From NCBI RefSeq assembly GCF_028462125.1, contig NZ_CP115467.1, forward strand, positions 186,001 through 250,000: a DNA stretch of 64,000 nucleotides. Direction: 5' to 3'. The stretch comes from Leptospira sp. GIMC2001 (GTDB lineage: Bacteria; Spirochaetota; Leptospiria; Leptospirales; Leptospiraceae). The notes beneath the pieces are model-generated. The model was not told where the DNA came from, ran no database searches, and saw only the letters and a program-made list of their open reading frames with translations. Positions 27,518-35,411 of this stretch are shown here, in pieces; positions within the stretch are counted from its first letter, which is position 1, and the number at the start of each line of letters is the position of its first letter. The translations under genes were made by a program, and so were the position numbers.

Positions 27518-29372
27518 AGTAGATTTTCGGAGAAGTGAACTCCAACTTTCCTTTTCCACGATTGAGAACGACTCTAAACTTTTGATCTTTGCTTATTGAT
27601 TCTTGACCATTATTATGGATTGATACAACTCTCCAAACGAATTCACCTTCTTCTAATTTGTTCAACTCTCTAAACGTATAAAAGTTATCATTCGTTTCCA
27701 ATTTTAGAATAAGCTGGCTGAGTCGATTTGCAGGTGCTAGTTCTAAACGGGACTGCTTTGCATTTGTAGTCTTCCAAATAAACCTTATCTCATCTTTTTG
27801 CGTCATATCGATTTCGGAATTCTGAATAGGCGACACAAGACTCGGCGGAACCAAAACAGCCTCCTCAATAACAGGTGTTACTGCCTCTTGGACTATTTCA
27901 AATTCTCGAATCTCTGAGGGTTCCGATTTTGAATTATTTCTAATGGCTGCGACACTCCAGCGGTATCGACCCACATCCAGATTCTCTTTCCATTGAATGG
28001 ACGCACTTTTCGATTCACGTTCGGCAGATCCAGTCTTTGGATGCACCAAGGTAAATTGGTAGGAATCGGCAATTTTTGAGCCAGTCCAAGTGAAAGTTAA
28101 TCCAGATTTTTGTACTTCGTCCAATGCAAATTTTGTTTTCGTTTCTGGTTGCATAAGTTGCGGAGTTACAAGTGTTTCTTCACGGACAATTTCAAATTTG
28201 TAAACTTTAGAGTAGACAATGTCGTCACCGATCGGGTCTTTCGTTCCAATTCGCCAATAATAACTCCCAACAGATAGTTCTTTACTGAAAGAATTTGCGC
28301 TAAGTGATTCTCTATTCACAATCGATGTAGAATTCATATCCTGAGAATTTGCAATTTCAAGAATATAGGTTGTATCAACTGTTGCTTTGCCCCAGATAAA
28401 GGAGACTCGAGAGTTATTGCTAGCAGTAGAAATTTTGGATCCGTTTGCTGGTGAGTTCAATGCTACCGGAGCATTCTGATATATTGTGAATCTTCGAGTT
28501 TCTGTTGTCTCAGTTCCTAGGCGTACTGCGAAATAATGTGACCCAACAGGAACATCAACTTTTGCTTGGTTATCCGATGTAGAAATAACTTTCCAAGGAG
28601 ATTTTAAATCAGGATATGAAGAAATGATCAGATTGCTTGGAAGTTTTGAATTGCTATTTTTTGTATTATTTCTTATCCATTGAAAGTTAACTTGGGTCTT
28701 AGAGTCACGGATCACTTTTCTTTCGAGATTTGTCGGAAGCTGTAGCTGAATGGACTGAGTTGCTACAGAGAGATTTTCTCCACCTATTTTAGCAATTTCA
28801 TTCTTTGAGACAGAAATTTCTTCACCCTTAGTTGAACTGACACTTGCTGTTCCGGATTCTAATTTCAACTGCATATCAGATCCATCTTTGGAGCCACTGA
28901 GATTTACATCACCTTCGGAATTAATGGTTTTGTCGCCCACTTTGATTTTGAGAGCCGTTGCGTTATTGCCATCTGCAACGGATACATCGCTACCTGATTG
29001 TTTGGTGGACAAAGTTCCATAAGCAAAATCCAATTCCGTCTGGCCATCATTGATATTCAATAGGATCATCGAATTTTCGTCTAAGGTGATTTTGGTTCCA
29101 TCATTGAGCGTGATCTCTGCCTCAGATAGTTGAGAAGTTCGAATAGAATCCTTATTCCGAAGTTCAGTACTTTGCTCTAGGTTCTCCCAAACGACTTGTC
29201 CAGTATATTTTCTTTGAGCTACTTTTTGTTTGAAGGTTATTGTTCCGATTACTTTTTCATTCGAGGCCTGTGAAAGCCTGCTCATATCAGAATACAACAA
29301 ACCAGTGATCCCAATAGTACTAAAAAATAAGAAAATTAGGAAAAGTATATCTCCTAAACTGAATCCTCTCAT
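27507..29372 (-). CDS. FecR-domain protein with FN3-like repeats
   Basis: A 621-residue protein with one N-terminal membrane helix (about 8-29). A FecR domain covers about 70-200: a GQVVWENLEQ strand, LRNKDSIRTSQLSEAEITL, and LDENSMILL. After it come three or four beta-sandwich units of about 95 residues, each with a WR(I/W)G- or W-type strand (YYWRIGTKDP, YRWSVAAIRN, FVWRVVSIHN). These resemble FN3 repeats and suggest adhesion or ligand binding. In Leptospira-type genomes FecR proteins often sit next to cyclases, as here. Its ATG overlaps the upstream cyclase stop by 4 bases. It lacks a sigma-factor partner, so a signalling role of the classic FecR type is not supported. Confidence 0.75.
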   Translation of the reverse strand: MRGFSLGDILFLIFLFFSTIGITGLLYSDMSRLSQASNEKVIGTITFKQKVAQRKYTGQVVWENLEQSTELRNKDSIRTSQLSEAEITLNDGTKITLDENSMILLNINDGQTELDFAYGTLSTKQSGSDVSVADGNNATALKIKVGDKTINSEGDVNLSGSKDGSDMQLKLESGTASVSSTKGEEISVSKNEIAKIGGENLSVATQSIQLQLPTNLERKVIRDSKTQVNFQWIRNNTKNSNSKLPSNLIISSYPDLKSPWKVISTSDNQAKVDVPVGSHYFAVRLGTETTETRRFTIYQNAPVALNSPANGSKISTASNNSRVSFIWGKATVDTTYILEIANSQDMNSTSIVNRESLSANSFSKELSVGSYYWRIGTKDPIGDDIVYSKVYKFEIVREETLVTPQLMQPETKTKFALDEVQKSGLTFTWTGSKIADSYQFTLVHPKTGSAERESKSASIQWKENLDVGRYRWSVAAIRNNSKSEPSEIREFEIVQEAVTPVIEEAVLVPPSLVSPIQNSEIDMTQKDEIRFIWKTTNAKQSRLELAPANRLSQLILKLETNDNFYTFRELNKLEEGEFVWRVVSIHNNGQESISKDQKFRVVLNRGKGKLEFTSPKIYYVE

Positions 29373-31366
29373 TTATGAGTCCTGGTAAACACTCCATCCC
29401 AGTCCGACTGTGGAGGGTTATCGATATAGTCTTGACATCTTTCTTTTAGAAGATTGATTGCTTTGTCTTTTCCAGAATCATTCTTAGGAAATTTAGCTAA
29501 CAGAGATTTGTCTAAACTCTTGATTGCTTTTGCAAAGTCTCTTTTTAGATAGAGATTGAAACCTTTCTCATATAAATCTGTAGCTTCTCTAATATTATCA
29601 GCTACATTTTTTTGCGTATCAATCAATTCAAAAATTTTGACCGGTTCATTTTTACCTTTTACTCGAACAAGGTCAATCATCCTTGTAAACATTTGATCAC
29701 GGACAGCGGTTGCAGTAGATTCGGATATTAGAATATTGACGCCATAGTCTTTGCCAGCCGCTTCCAATCTAGCAGCTAAGTTTACAGTGTCGCCCATCAT
29801 TGTATAGGAAGCTAGGGCGTCAGTTCCCATAAAGCCCACTTTGGCAAGCCCTGAATTCAATCCAATCCTCGCATCCATATTCTGAGCTTCTTGTGAATAG
29901 AGATTGTTCTTTTTCCAATACTTACGTAAATCACTAAGCTTCTTAACCATTTCAATCGACGCTAAGCAAGCTGAATATTCATGATTTTGAATATCTATTG
30001 GTGCATTAAAAATTCCTACGATCGCATCACCAATGTATTTATCCAGAACACCATCATGCTTCTTTAGAATAATAGTCATCGCACTCAAATATTCATTCAA
30101 AAGATTCGCAAGTTCTTCCGATCGAAGTTGTTCAGAGATAGTAGAAAACCCTGCAACATCTGAGAAGAAACTCGTGATTTCTTTCTCAGATCCACGTTTA
30201 AGAGCTGCCATATCTTTCATTGCTTCGGCAACCACTACAGGATCGATCATATTTCCTAGAATGGATTTTACTTTCTCTTTTTCTTCTAGACCAAGTCCCA
30301 TTTCTACGAATGAATCAGTCAAAAGTCCAATCTCATCGCGAGATGCTGGTTGAATATCTACGCGGAAATCTCCCGCTTCAATTTGTTTAGTTGCTCCCAC
30401 CAAACGCTTGATAGGTTCACTTATTGTTCGAGAAAAGAAAAATACAACTAAAATAGAAAGATTTAATACAATAATAAGAATATAAATATTGATTCTTTGA
30501 ATTTTATAAACTGCTGCAAACGCAAGATCAACTTCAACCGTAGAAACAATTCCCAATCCGCTGATGGAAATTTTTTTAAATGATCCCAAGAACTCTTTTC
30601 CATTTTCTTCAAATTGGGATAATCCATTATCATTTTTGCTTTCGAGAAGCGTTTTGACTATGGGACTTGATTTAAAACTCTTTCCACTCAAAACAACTTC
30701 TGTGTCGGGATGGGCGAGAACTGAACCTTCTGAATCCACAAGGAAAGAAGTATTGATCCCTTCCATTTCGAAGGCTTTTTGGAACTCTAATGAATCCATA
30801 TAGAGGACTACCATTCGAGAATCTTGTGATGATCCAAAAGGCATTGCGATCCCAAGTAAAGGTTTGAGAATTGTTGGACTTAAGTTTTTTATAACAAGAC
30901 TATTGGTGAAGGCTGGCTGGAAGGCTTCACCAATAATTCCTCGAATATTCGAAATCGAGTTTTTCTCAATTTGGCGCTGAATCAAAGATTCTTCATTGAA
31001 CATTTCTTTTTCTGGAACCCAAGAGTTGCCAGATTTCTTAGAAATTGCGAGGTAGAGAAAAGATGGATTGTCTCTAAAGAACAAAACTTGGAACAGAGTC
31101 TTCAACTCATTATCAATTTTTTGTTCTTGTAGAAGAGCTTGAGTATTGACTTTGGATGCGATTGTCAAGATCTCGCGTTCCACTTTCTGGCCAATTAAGT
31201 TAACAATCTGTAGGTTGTTCTCTTGAATTCTTTTCTCGCTATCATCCTTGAAAAAGGTAGATGCGATAAAAATCATAAGTGAGAGAGATGCAACAATAAT
31301 TAAAGTTGTTATCCCAATCAATTTTACTTTGATTGAGAATTTAGAAAGCCGAAAATTGTCCTTCAT
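29369..31366 (-). CDS. Membrane adenylate cyclase with sensor and HAMP domains
   Basis: A 665-residue receptor cyclase. Helix 1 (about 14-38) and helix 2 (about 287-310) enclose a 250-residue Cache-like extracytoplasmic sensor. HAMP follows (about 312-365), then a class III cyclase domain (about 385-575) with FFSDVAGFST (metal Asp), VLDKYIGDAIVGIF (second metal Asp) and MMGDTVNLAARLE (Asn/Arg transition-state motif). About 70 residues of helical tail end the protein. The product should be cAMP. It is followed by the FecR gene with a 4-base overlap, and preceded 3 bases upstream by the nucleotidyltransferase-like gene, so the operon couples sensing with envelope proteins. Confidence 0.9.
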   Translation of the reverse strand: MKDNFRLSKFSIKVKLIGITTLIIVASLSLMIFIASTFFKDDSEKRIQENNLQIVNLIGQKVEREILTIASKVNTQALLQEQKIDNELKTLFQVLFFRDNPSFLYLAISKKSGNSWVPEKEMFNEESLIQRQIEKNSISNIRGIIGEAFQPAFTNSLVIKNLSPTILKPLLGIAMPFGSSQDSRMVVLYMDSLEFQKAFEMEGINTSFLVDSEGSVLAHPDTEVVLSGKSFKSSPIVKTLLESKNDNGLSQFEENGKEFLGSFKKISISGLGIVSTVEVDLAFAAVYKIQRINIYILIIVLNLSILVVFFFSRTISEPIKRLVGATKQIEAGDFRVDIQPASRDEIGLLTDSFVEMGLGLEEKEKVKSILGNMIDPVVVAEAMKDMAALKRGSEKEITSFFSDVAGFSTISEQLRSEELANLLNEYLSAMTIILKKHDGVLDKYIGDAIVGIFNAPIDIQNHEYSACLASIEMVKKLSDLRKYWKKNNLYSQEAQNMDARIGLNSGLAKVGFMGTDALASYTMMGDTVNLAARLEAAGKDYGVNILISESTATAVRDQMFTRMIDLVRVKGKNEPVKIFELIDTQKNVADNIREATDLYEKGFNLYLKRDFAKAIKSLDKSLLAKFPKNDSGKDKAINLLKERCQDYIDNPPQSDWDGVFTRTHK

Positions 31367-31369
31367 ATT

Positions 31370-32167
31370 TTAGGTTCCGCCGAATTCTGTTTCTTGTACT
31401 ATTCCTTTTTTCAATTGGCGTATACGGGATTTTAGTGTGTCTTTTTGAGATTGTTGGAAGTCTTTTTCTTTTTGGAATACACGTTTTAGTGAGATTGCTT
31501 CATTTTTTCTTTCTAATAGATCGAGAATTTCTTCATCTAGTTCTTTTGAATACATAGCTCGTATCATTTTATCGGCTCTTGCTGGTATATCCAATGTAAC
31601 GAGTTCATGAATAGAAATATCCGGAATCGATCGTATTGCCCATGTTTGCACAGAAAGACTAGCAACACGTTCCATTCTCACTGCGTCTTCTTTTTCTGTG
31701 CGAGGAGTAAGATTTTTATAAAAACGGATTCTACGATTCAGAAAGGGAACCAGCTTTTCCTTTGGGATAGGATTCGCTTTAATCATGTTCCATTCTTTTT
31801 GGAAGCCATGCAAAACGCGGTCTCCAAAGAAAACGCCACCTAACTCTAATAGATGAACGACGCTAGGCTCAAAAAGATTCAATCGCAAACGAAAAGTATC
31901 CATATCGCCTGCAACTAGATTAACAGGCGCTATCTTATCTAAATGATTCAAAATATTCGTAATTTTTTGGATGAAGCCTGGCTTCATCTGGTCTTGAGTT
32001 GAAGCGAGAAGATAGAAATTGAAATCCGATTCAGAATCGTAGTCTCCTCTTTCACGTGATCCATAGAATAAAACCTCAAAGGGTAGATTTGATTCGATTT
32101 CTTCTAATTTTTCTTGAATTTCTAAATAATCACGGGGAGTGGGTTTGTTGTCAGTGCTTATCGTCAT
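31370..32167 (-). CDS. Nucleotidyltransferase-like protein (MNT type), altered metal motif
   Basis: A 265-residue protein. The N-terminus carries the MNT signature LFYGSRERGDYDSESD (Gly36-Ser37, then Asp48). In active family members a DxD pair binds metal; here it reads D-F-N, so the second acid is Asn50. A helical C-terminal region with many charged residues follows. Family members modify proteins or tRNA with nucleotides, or act as antitoxins; no HEPN partner is seen next to it. The reduced metal site suggests weak or no catalysis. It ends 3 bases before the cyclase gene in the same operon. Confidence 0.6.
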   Translation of the reverse strand: MTISTDNKPTPRDYLEIQEKLEEIESNLPFEVLFYGSRERGDYDSESDFNFYLLASTQDQMKPGFIQKITNILNHLDKIAPVNLVAGDMDTFRLRLNLFEPSVVHLLELGGVFFGDRVLHGFQKEWNMIKANPIPKEKLVPFLNRRIRFYKNLTPRTEKEDAVRMERVASLSVQTWAIRSIPDISIHELVTLDIPARADKMIRAMYSKELDEEILDLLERKNEAISLKRVFQKEKDFQQSQKDTLKSRIRQLKKGIVQETEFGGT

Positions 32168-32173
32168 GGTAGC

Positions 32174-32380
32174 CTATTGAAAGAAAAGTCTCATTCTGGA
32201 TAGATTATCCAAGATTGCAGTAAAAGCTTTGTCTCTCTCTTCATTTCCTGGAAAATTGAGAGCTTTTACATTGGTTAAGTCATGATAAATAATTTCGATG
32301 GCTGGCTTATTAGAACTTTTCTTAATCGAAGAGATATAATCCAAATTTATAACCTCTGTATCACCAAGTTTTAACCACAT
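32174..32380 (-). CDS. Small conserved-looking protein, 68 aa
   Basis: A 68-residue protein without signal peptide. The sequence MWLKLGDTEVINLDYISSI, followed by IEIIYHDL and a helical end, suggests a compact beta-alpha fold of the PH-like kind. A Shine-Dalgarno AGGAT lies upstream at about ten bases. It precedes the nucleotidyltransferase-like gene by 6 bases and may be its first operon partner. I do not recognise the family. Confidence 0.6.
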   Translation of the reverse strand: MWLKLGDTEVINLDYISSIKKSSNKPAIEIIYHDLTNVKALNFPGNEERDKAFTAILDNLSRMRLFFQ

Positions 32381-32422
32381 TATGAGTCTGTCATCCTTTC
32401 GTTTTTACTAATATACCCATGC

Positions 32423-32986
32423 TCAATAGACCAACAAGTGCTTTTCTATTAAGTCATGATAAGCTTCTGCAAGACCATCTTGCTCTACAACGCCTTTTTT
32501 TAACTCCGTTTCAGATTCAAAAACCACCAAAAATCCATTGTAGAACCATTCCCAACGGACACAAACAAGATCACCCGTACAGGAGAAAAGGGAGACAGTT
32601 GCAGAATTTGGCTGATCCTTTACTTTGAGATAGTAGTATTTTTTCCATTTGGCTTTTTCGATTTCTCGATCCGAAACCTCATAGGGAAATTTAGAGCGGT
32701 TTTCTGTATTGGTCGAAGAAATTGTGAGTCGAGTCAGGTTGATTCCTGGCATTCCGAATCGGATTTTGTATCGATTGCCTTTCTCATGCAAATTCCCCAC
32801 TTCCTCCATGACATAATTCGCAGGAGGTCTAAAAGCCAAATCATAAGTCAATCGAAGTAAGGCAGGTGTTTCTAGATTGCCTGCCGATGGTATTGAATCA
32901 CCATTCTGAGGTTTCGAAACTTCCGGAGCTGCACAGAATAGAGCAAACAAAGATAAGCCGATGATTGCGAGCTGGATTTTTATCAT
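32423..32986 (-). CDS. Putative lipoprotein, 187 aa, unknown role
   Basis: The N-terminus is a lipoprotein signal (hydrophobic core then LFALFC, Cys18). The mature part is beta-rich with NRYKIRFGMPGINLTRLTIS and a pair of close cysteines (LFSCTGDLVCVRWEW), and ends in a helix. I do not recognise the family. It is separated by 6 bases from epmB upstream on the same strand, so it may be co-transcribed with it. Confidence 0.62.
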   Translation of the reverse strand: MIKIQLAIIGLSLFALFCAAPEVSKPQNGDSIPSAGNLETPALLRLTYDLAFRPPANYVMEEVGNLHEKGNRYKIRFGMPGINLTRLTISSTNTENRSKFPYEVSDREIEKAKWKKYYYLKVKDQPNSATVSLFSCTGDLVCVRWEWFYNGFLVVFESETELKKGVVEQDGLAEAYHDLIEKHLLVY

Positions 32987-32992
32987 GATATT

Positions 32993-34087
32993 TTACTGTA
33001 TTTCTCCATCGGATATTTCATAAAGCTCTCCTTTATAGTTTCGGTAAACCAAACTGTTTTCTTTCGATCCTACAAAATATTCTGGAATTAATGGAACTTT
33101 TCCTCCTCCACCAGTTAGATCTGCAACATATAAAGGAACAGTGATTCCACTCATCCGCCCTCGCAGACCTCGATACAATTCTAAGCCCTCTCGTATAGGA
33201 ACACGAAAATGAGAAATGCCAAAAACTTCATCACATTGATGTAGGTAATATGGTTTGACTCCCATAGAAACCAATCGGTAATTCAGTTCTTCTAGAACTG
33301 ATAAATCATCATTGATTCCCTTTAATAGAACGGATTGATTCATGACCGATACAGAACCGATCCGTACTAAGCGTTCGATTGCTTTACTTGCATCGGTGGT
33401 GCATTCCCTGGGATGATTGAAATGAGTTACTAAGTATAATGGAAAATATTTATCAAATATTTTGCATAGCTCATCTGTGATTCGCATAGGCATTGTTACA
33501 GGATGGCGAGAATGAATTCGAATTTGATTAATATGTTCTATAGATTTAAGTTCGGATAGAATAAAATCCAAATGAGAGTCTGATAGGCTGAGAGGATCTC
33601 CCCCCGATAATATTACTTCTCGAATAGACGTAGTTTTGCGAAAGTATTCTATTGCTTCATTCCATTGGCTTCGGTTGGGTGTCTCGAAAGGTTGCGATAC
33701 TTTTCTTTTACGAGTACAGAATCTACAGAAAACGGCACAATTATGCGAGAGATACCAGATGGCTCGATCGGGATATCGATGCGTTACACCTTTGACTGGC
33801 ATATGGATTTCTTCTGCAAGTGGATCATCAATCTCATTCGGATAGCGAATGAGTTCCGATTTTGTCGGTATAGCTTGCTTTTTTATTGGGCAATTGGGAT
33901 CATCTGGATCCATAAGTGAAGCATAATAAGGAGAAATTCCTAAATCAAAATGGGCACTTGCAGCTTGGATTGCTTCGATTTCGTGATCAAAAACTTTTGT
34001 ATACGCTTGCAAATCTTCTGCTGATCGAATGCGATTCTGCATTTGCCACTTCCAATCTGTCCATTGCTCGGATTTTCTATCGGTCAC
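32993..34087 (-). CDS. epmB: EF-P lysine 2,3-aminomutase, radical SAM
   Basis: A 364-residue KamA-family radical SAM enzyme. The iron-sulfur motif is CAVFCRFC (Cys117, 121, 124) followed by TRKRKV. The N-terminus WTDWKWQMQNRI and a C-terminal GGGGKVP block (PLP lysine) are typical. The length matches EpmB rather than longer catabolic KamA, and efp lies next to it in divergent orientation. EpmB turns lysine into (R)-beta-lysine, which is attached to the EF-P lysine. No EpmA ligase gene is in this window. The start is GTG 34087, supported by the conserved N-terminus. Confidence 0.85.
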   Translation of the reverse strand: MTDRKSEQWTDWKWQMQNRIRSAEDLQAYTKVFDHEIEAIQAASAHFDLGISPYYASLMDPDDPNCPIKKQAIPTKSELIRYPNEIDDPLAEEIHMPVKGVTHRYPDRAIWYLSHNCAVFCRFCTRKRKVSQPFETPNRSQWNEAIEYFRKTTSIREVILSGGDPLSLSDSHLDFILSELKSIEHINQIRIHSRHPVTMPMRITDELCKIFDKYFPLYLVTHFNHPRECTTDASKAIERLVRIGSVSVMNQSVLLKGINDDLSVLEELNYRLVSMGVKPYYLHQCDEVFGISHFRVPIREGLELYRGLRGRMSGITVPLYVADLTGGGGKVPLIPEYFVGSKENSLVYRNYKGELYEISDGEIQ

Positions 34088-34194
34088 GTCTCCAGTTTAC
34101 TGATCTATGGATTATCCACAAGCAAAATGAGTTTCAAAACACCCTTGACGGTCTGCCTTGAACGAATTTCCTGGAAATACCAAGAGAAATTATT

Positions 34195-34761
34195 ATGGCA
34201 TTAGGCATCACAGAAGTTAAGAAAGGCATGGTTTTGAAAGTAGAGGGGGATCTCTACAGTGTTGTAAAAACCGAATTCGTAAATCCCGGTAAAGGTTCTG
34301 CATTCATCCGAACCAAATTGAAAAACGTACTACGTGGAACTTCGATTGAAAGAACATTCAAAGCCGCAGAGAAATTGGAAGGCGTTGAGATAGAAAAACG
34401 CGCAATGACATTTTGTTACACAGATGGCGATGATATCATTTTCATGGACGTAAATGATTTTGAACAGATTCCTGTCTCAAAAGACTATGTTGAAGATGTT
34501 CTGCCGTTCATGAAAGAAGACACAAAAGTAGATGTTTCGTTTTATGAAGGCAAGCCCATCGGTGTTGAACCTCCTAATTTTGCTATATTGGAAATCACTT
34601 ATGCTGAAGAAGGTCTGAAGGGTGATACCAGTGGAACGGCTCTCAAACGAGTTACTTTGGAGACCGGAGGCGAGATCAACGTTCCTATATTCGTTAAGCA
34701 AGGTGACGTCATCAAAGTTGATCTAAGAGATCTTAGCTATGTTGAGAGGGTAAATAAGTAG
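34195..34761 (+). CDS. efp: Translation elongation factor P
   Basis: A 188-residue EF-P of standard length. The modified lysine is Lys33 in NPGKGSAF, which fits the EpmB-dependent branch. The KOW-like N-domain and the OB-fold parts are intact; the C-terminal signature IKVDLRDLSYVERV is seen. EF-P relieves ribosome stalling at polyproline. AGAGAAA precedes the ATG. It diverges from epmB by 107 bases. The last codons (GAG AGG GTA) form a strong Shine-Dalgarno for the gene after it. Confidence 0.95.
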   Translation: MALGITEVKKGMVLKVEGDLYSVVKTEFVNPGKGSAFIRTKLKNVLRGTSIERTFKAAEKLEGVEIEKRAMTFCYTDGDDIIFMDVNDFEQIPVSKDYVEDVLPFMKEDTKVDVSFYEGKPIGVEPPNFAILEITYAEEGLKGDTSGTALKRVTLETGGEINVPIFVKQGDVIKVDLRDLSYVERVNK

Positions 34762-34802
34762 AATCACCTAAGCATCCGGCAGAACTTGCAACACTCTGTG
34801 AA

Positions 34803-35411
34803 TTGGCAAAAAGTTATTATTCACGGGGTTGGTTGCCGGCGACTGCTGGCAATCTTTCTATTCGAGACCAAAACAATAGATCAATTATTTGGATTACAAC
34901 ATCGGGACTCAATAAAGGAAGAATTGAACCAACAGATTTCATTCCGATTGATTTAGAAACTGATCTTCCTATTTTTCTTGGTTCTAACCAGAAGCCAAGC
35001 GCCGAGACTTCGATTCATCTTACCATCTACAAGAACATTCCTCAAGTGAATTGCATACTTCATGTGCACACTGTTGAATCTATGCGCTGTCACCTAAATC
35101 TTAACAAAAATCAGCCAATAGGATTTTGGAAATTGCCTCCTATCGAATTGATCAAAGCTTTTGGAATTTGGGATGAGAATCCAGAGGTTTACTTGCCAAT
35201 AATCTATAATCATAGTATGGTGGAGAATATTGCGTCAGATTTGAATCAGTATTTCTTATCTGATAATTGGAAAAACATGAAACAGGCAATTCCCGCTATC
35301 TTGGTAGAAAATCATGGTCCAACTATCTGGGGTGAGTCTATAGAGGCGGCTAACAAGCACTTGGAAGCCTTGGATTATATTTTCAAAGTTTCTATTTATT
35401 ATGACAAGTGA
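34803..35411 (+). CDS. mtnB: Methylthioribulose-1-phosphate dehydratase
   Basis: A class II aldolase-family enzyme of the methionine salvage pathway, with zinc ligands HVHT (two His) and ENHG (one His) and the TAGNLSIR and GEWIEA-type blocks typical of MtnB. I annotate from TTG 34803 (202 aa), which is the first usual start codon. The conserved N-terminal helix (AELATLCELAKSYYSRGW) clearly begins upstream, in frame, back to a stop at 34755-34757. The only codon placed right for the Shine-Dalgarno GAGAGGG in efp is GTA at 34758, which is not a usual start. Either the start codon is unusual, or it has mutated. Its end overlaps the next gene by 11 bases. Confidence 0.85.
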   Translation: MAKSYYSRGWLPATAGNLSIRDQNNRSIIWITTSGLNKGRIEPTDFIPIDLETDLPIFLGSNQKPSAETSIHLTIYKNIPQVNCILHVHTVESMRCHLNLNKNQPIGFWKLPPIELIKAFGIWDENPEVYLPIIYNHSMVENIASDLNQYFLSDNWKNMKQAIPAILVENHGPTIWGESIEAANKHLEALDYIFKVSIYYDK

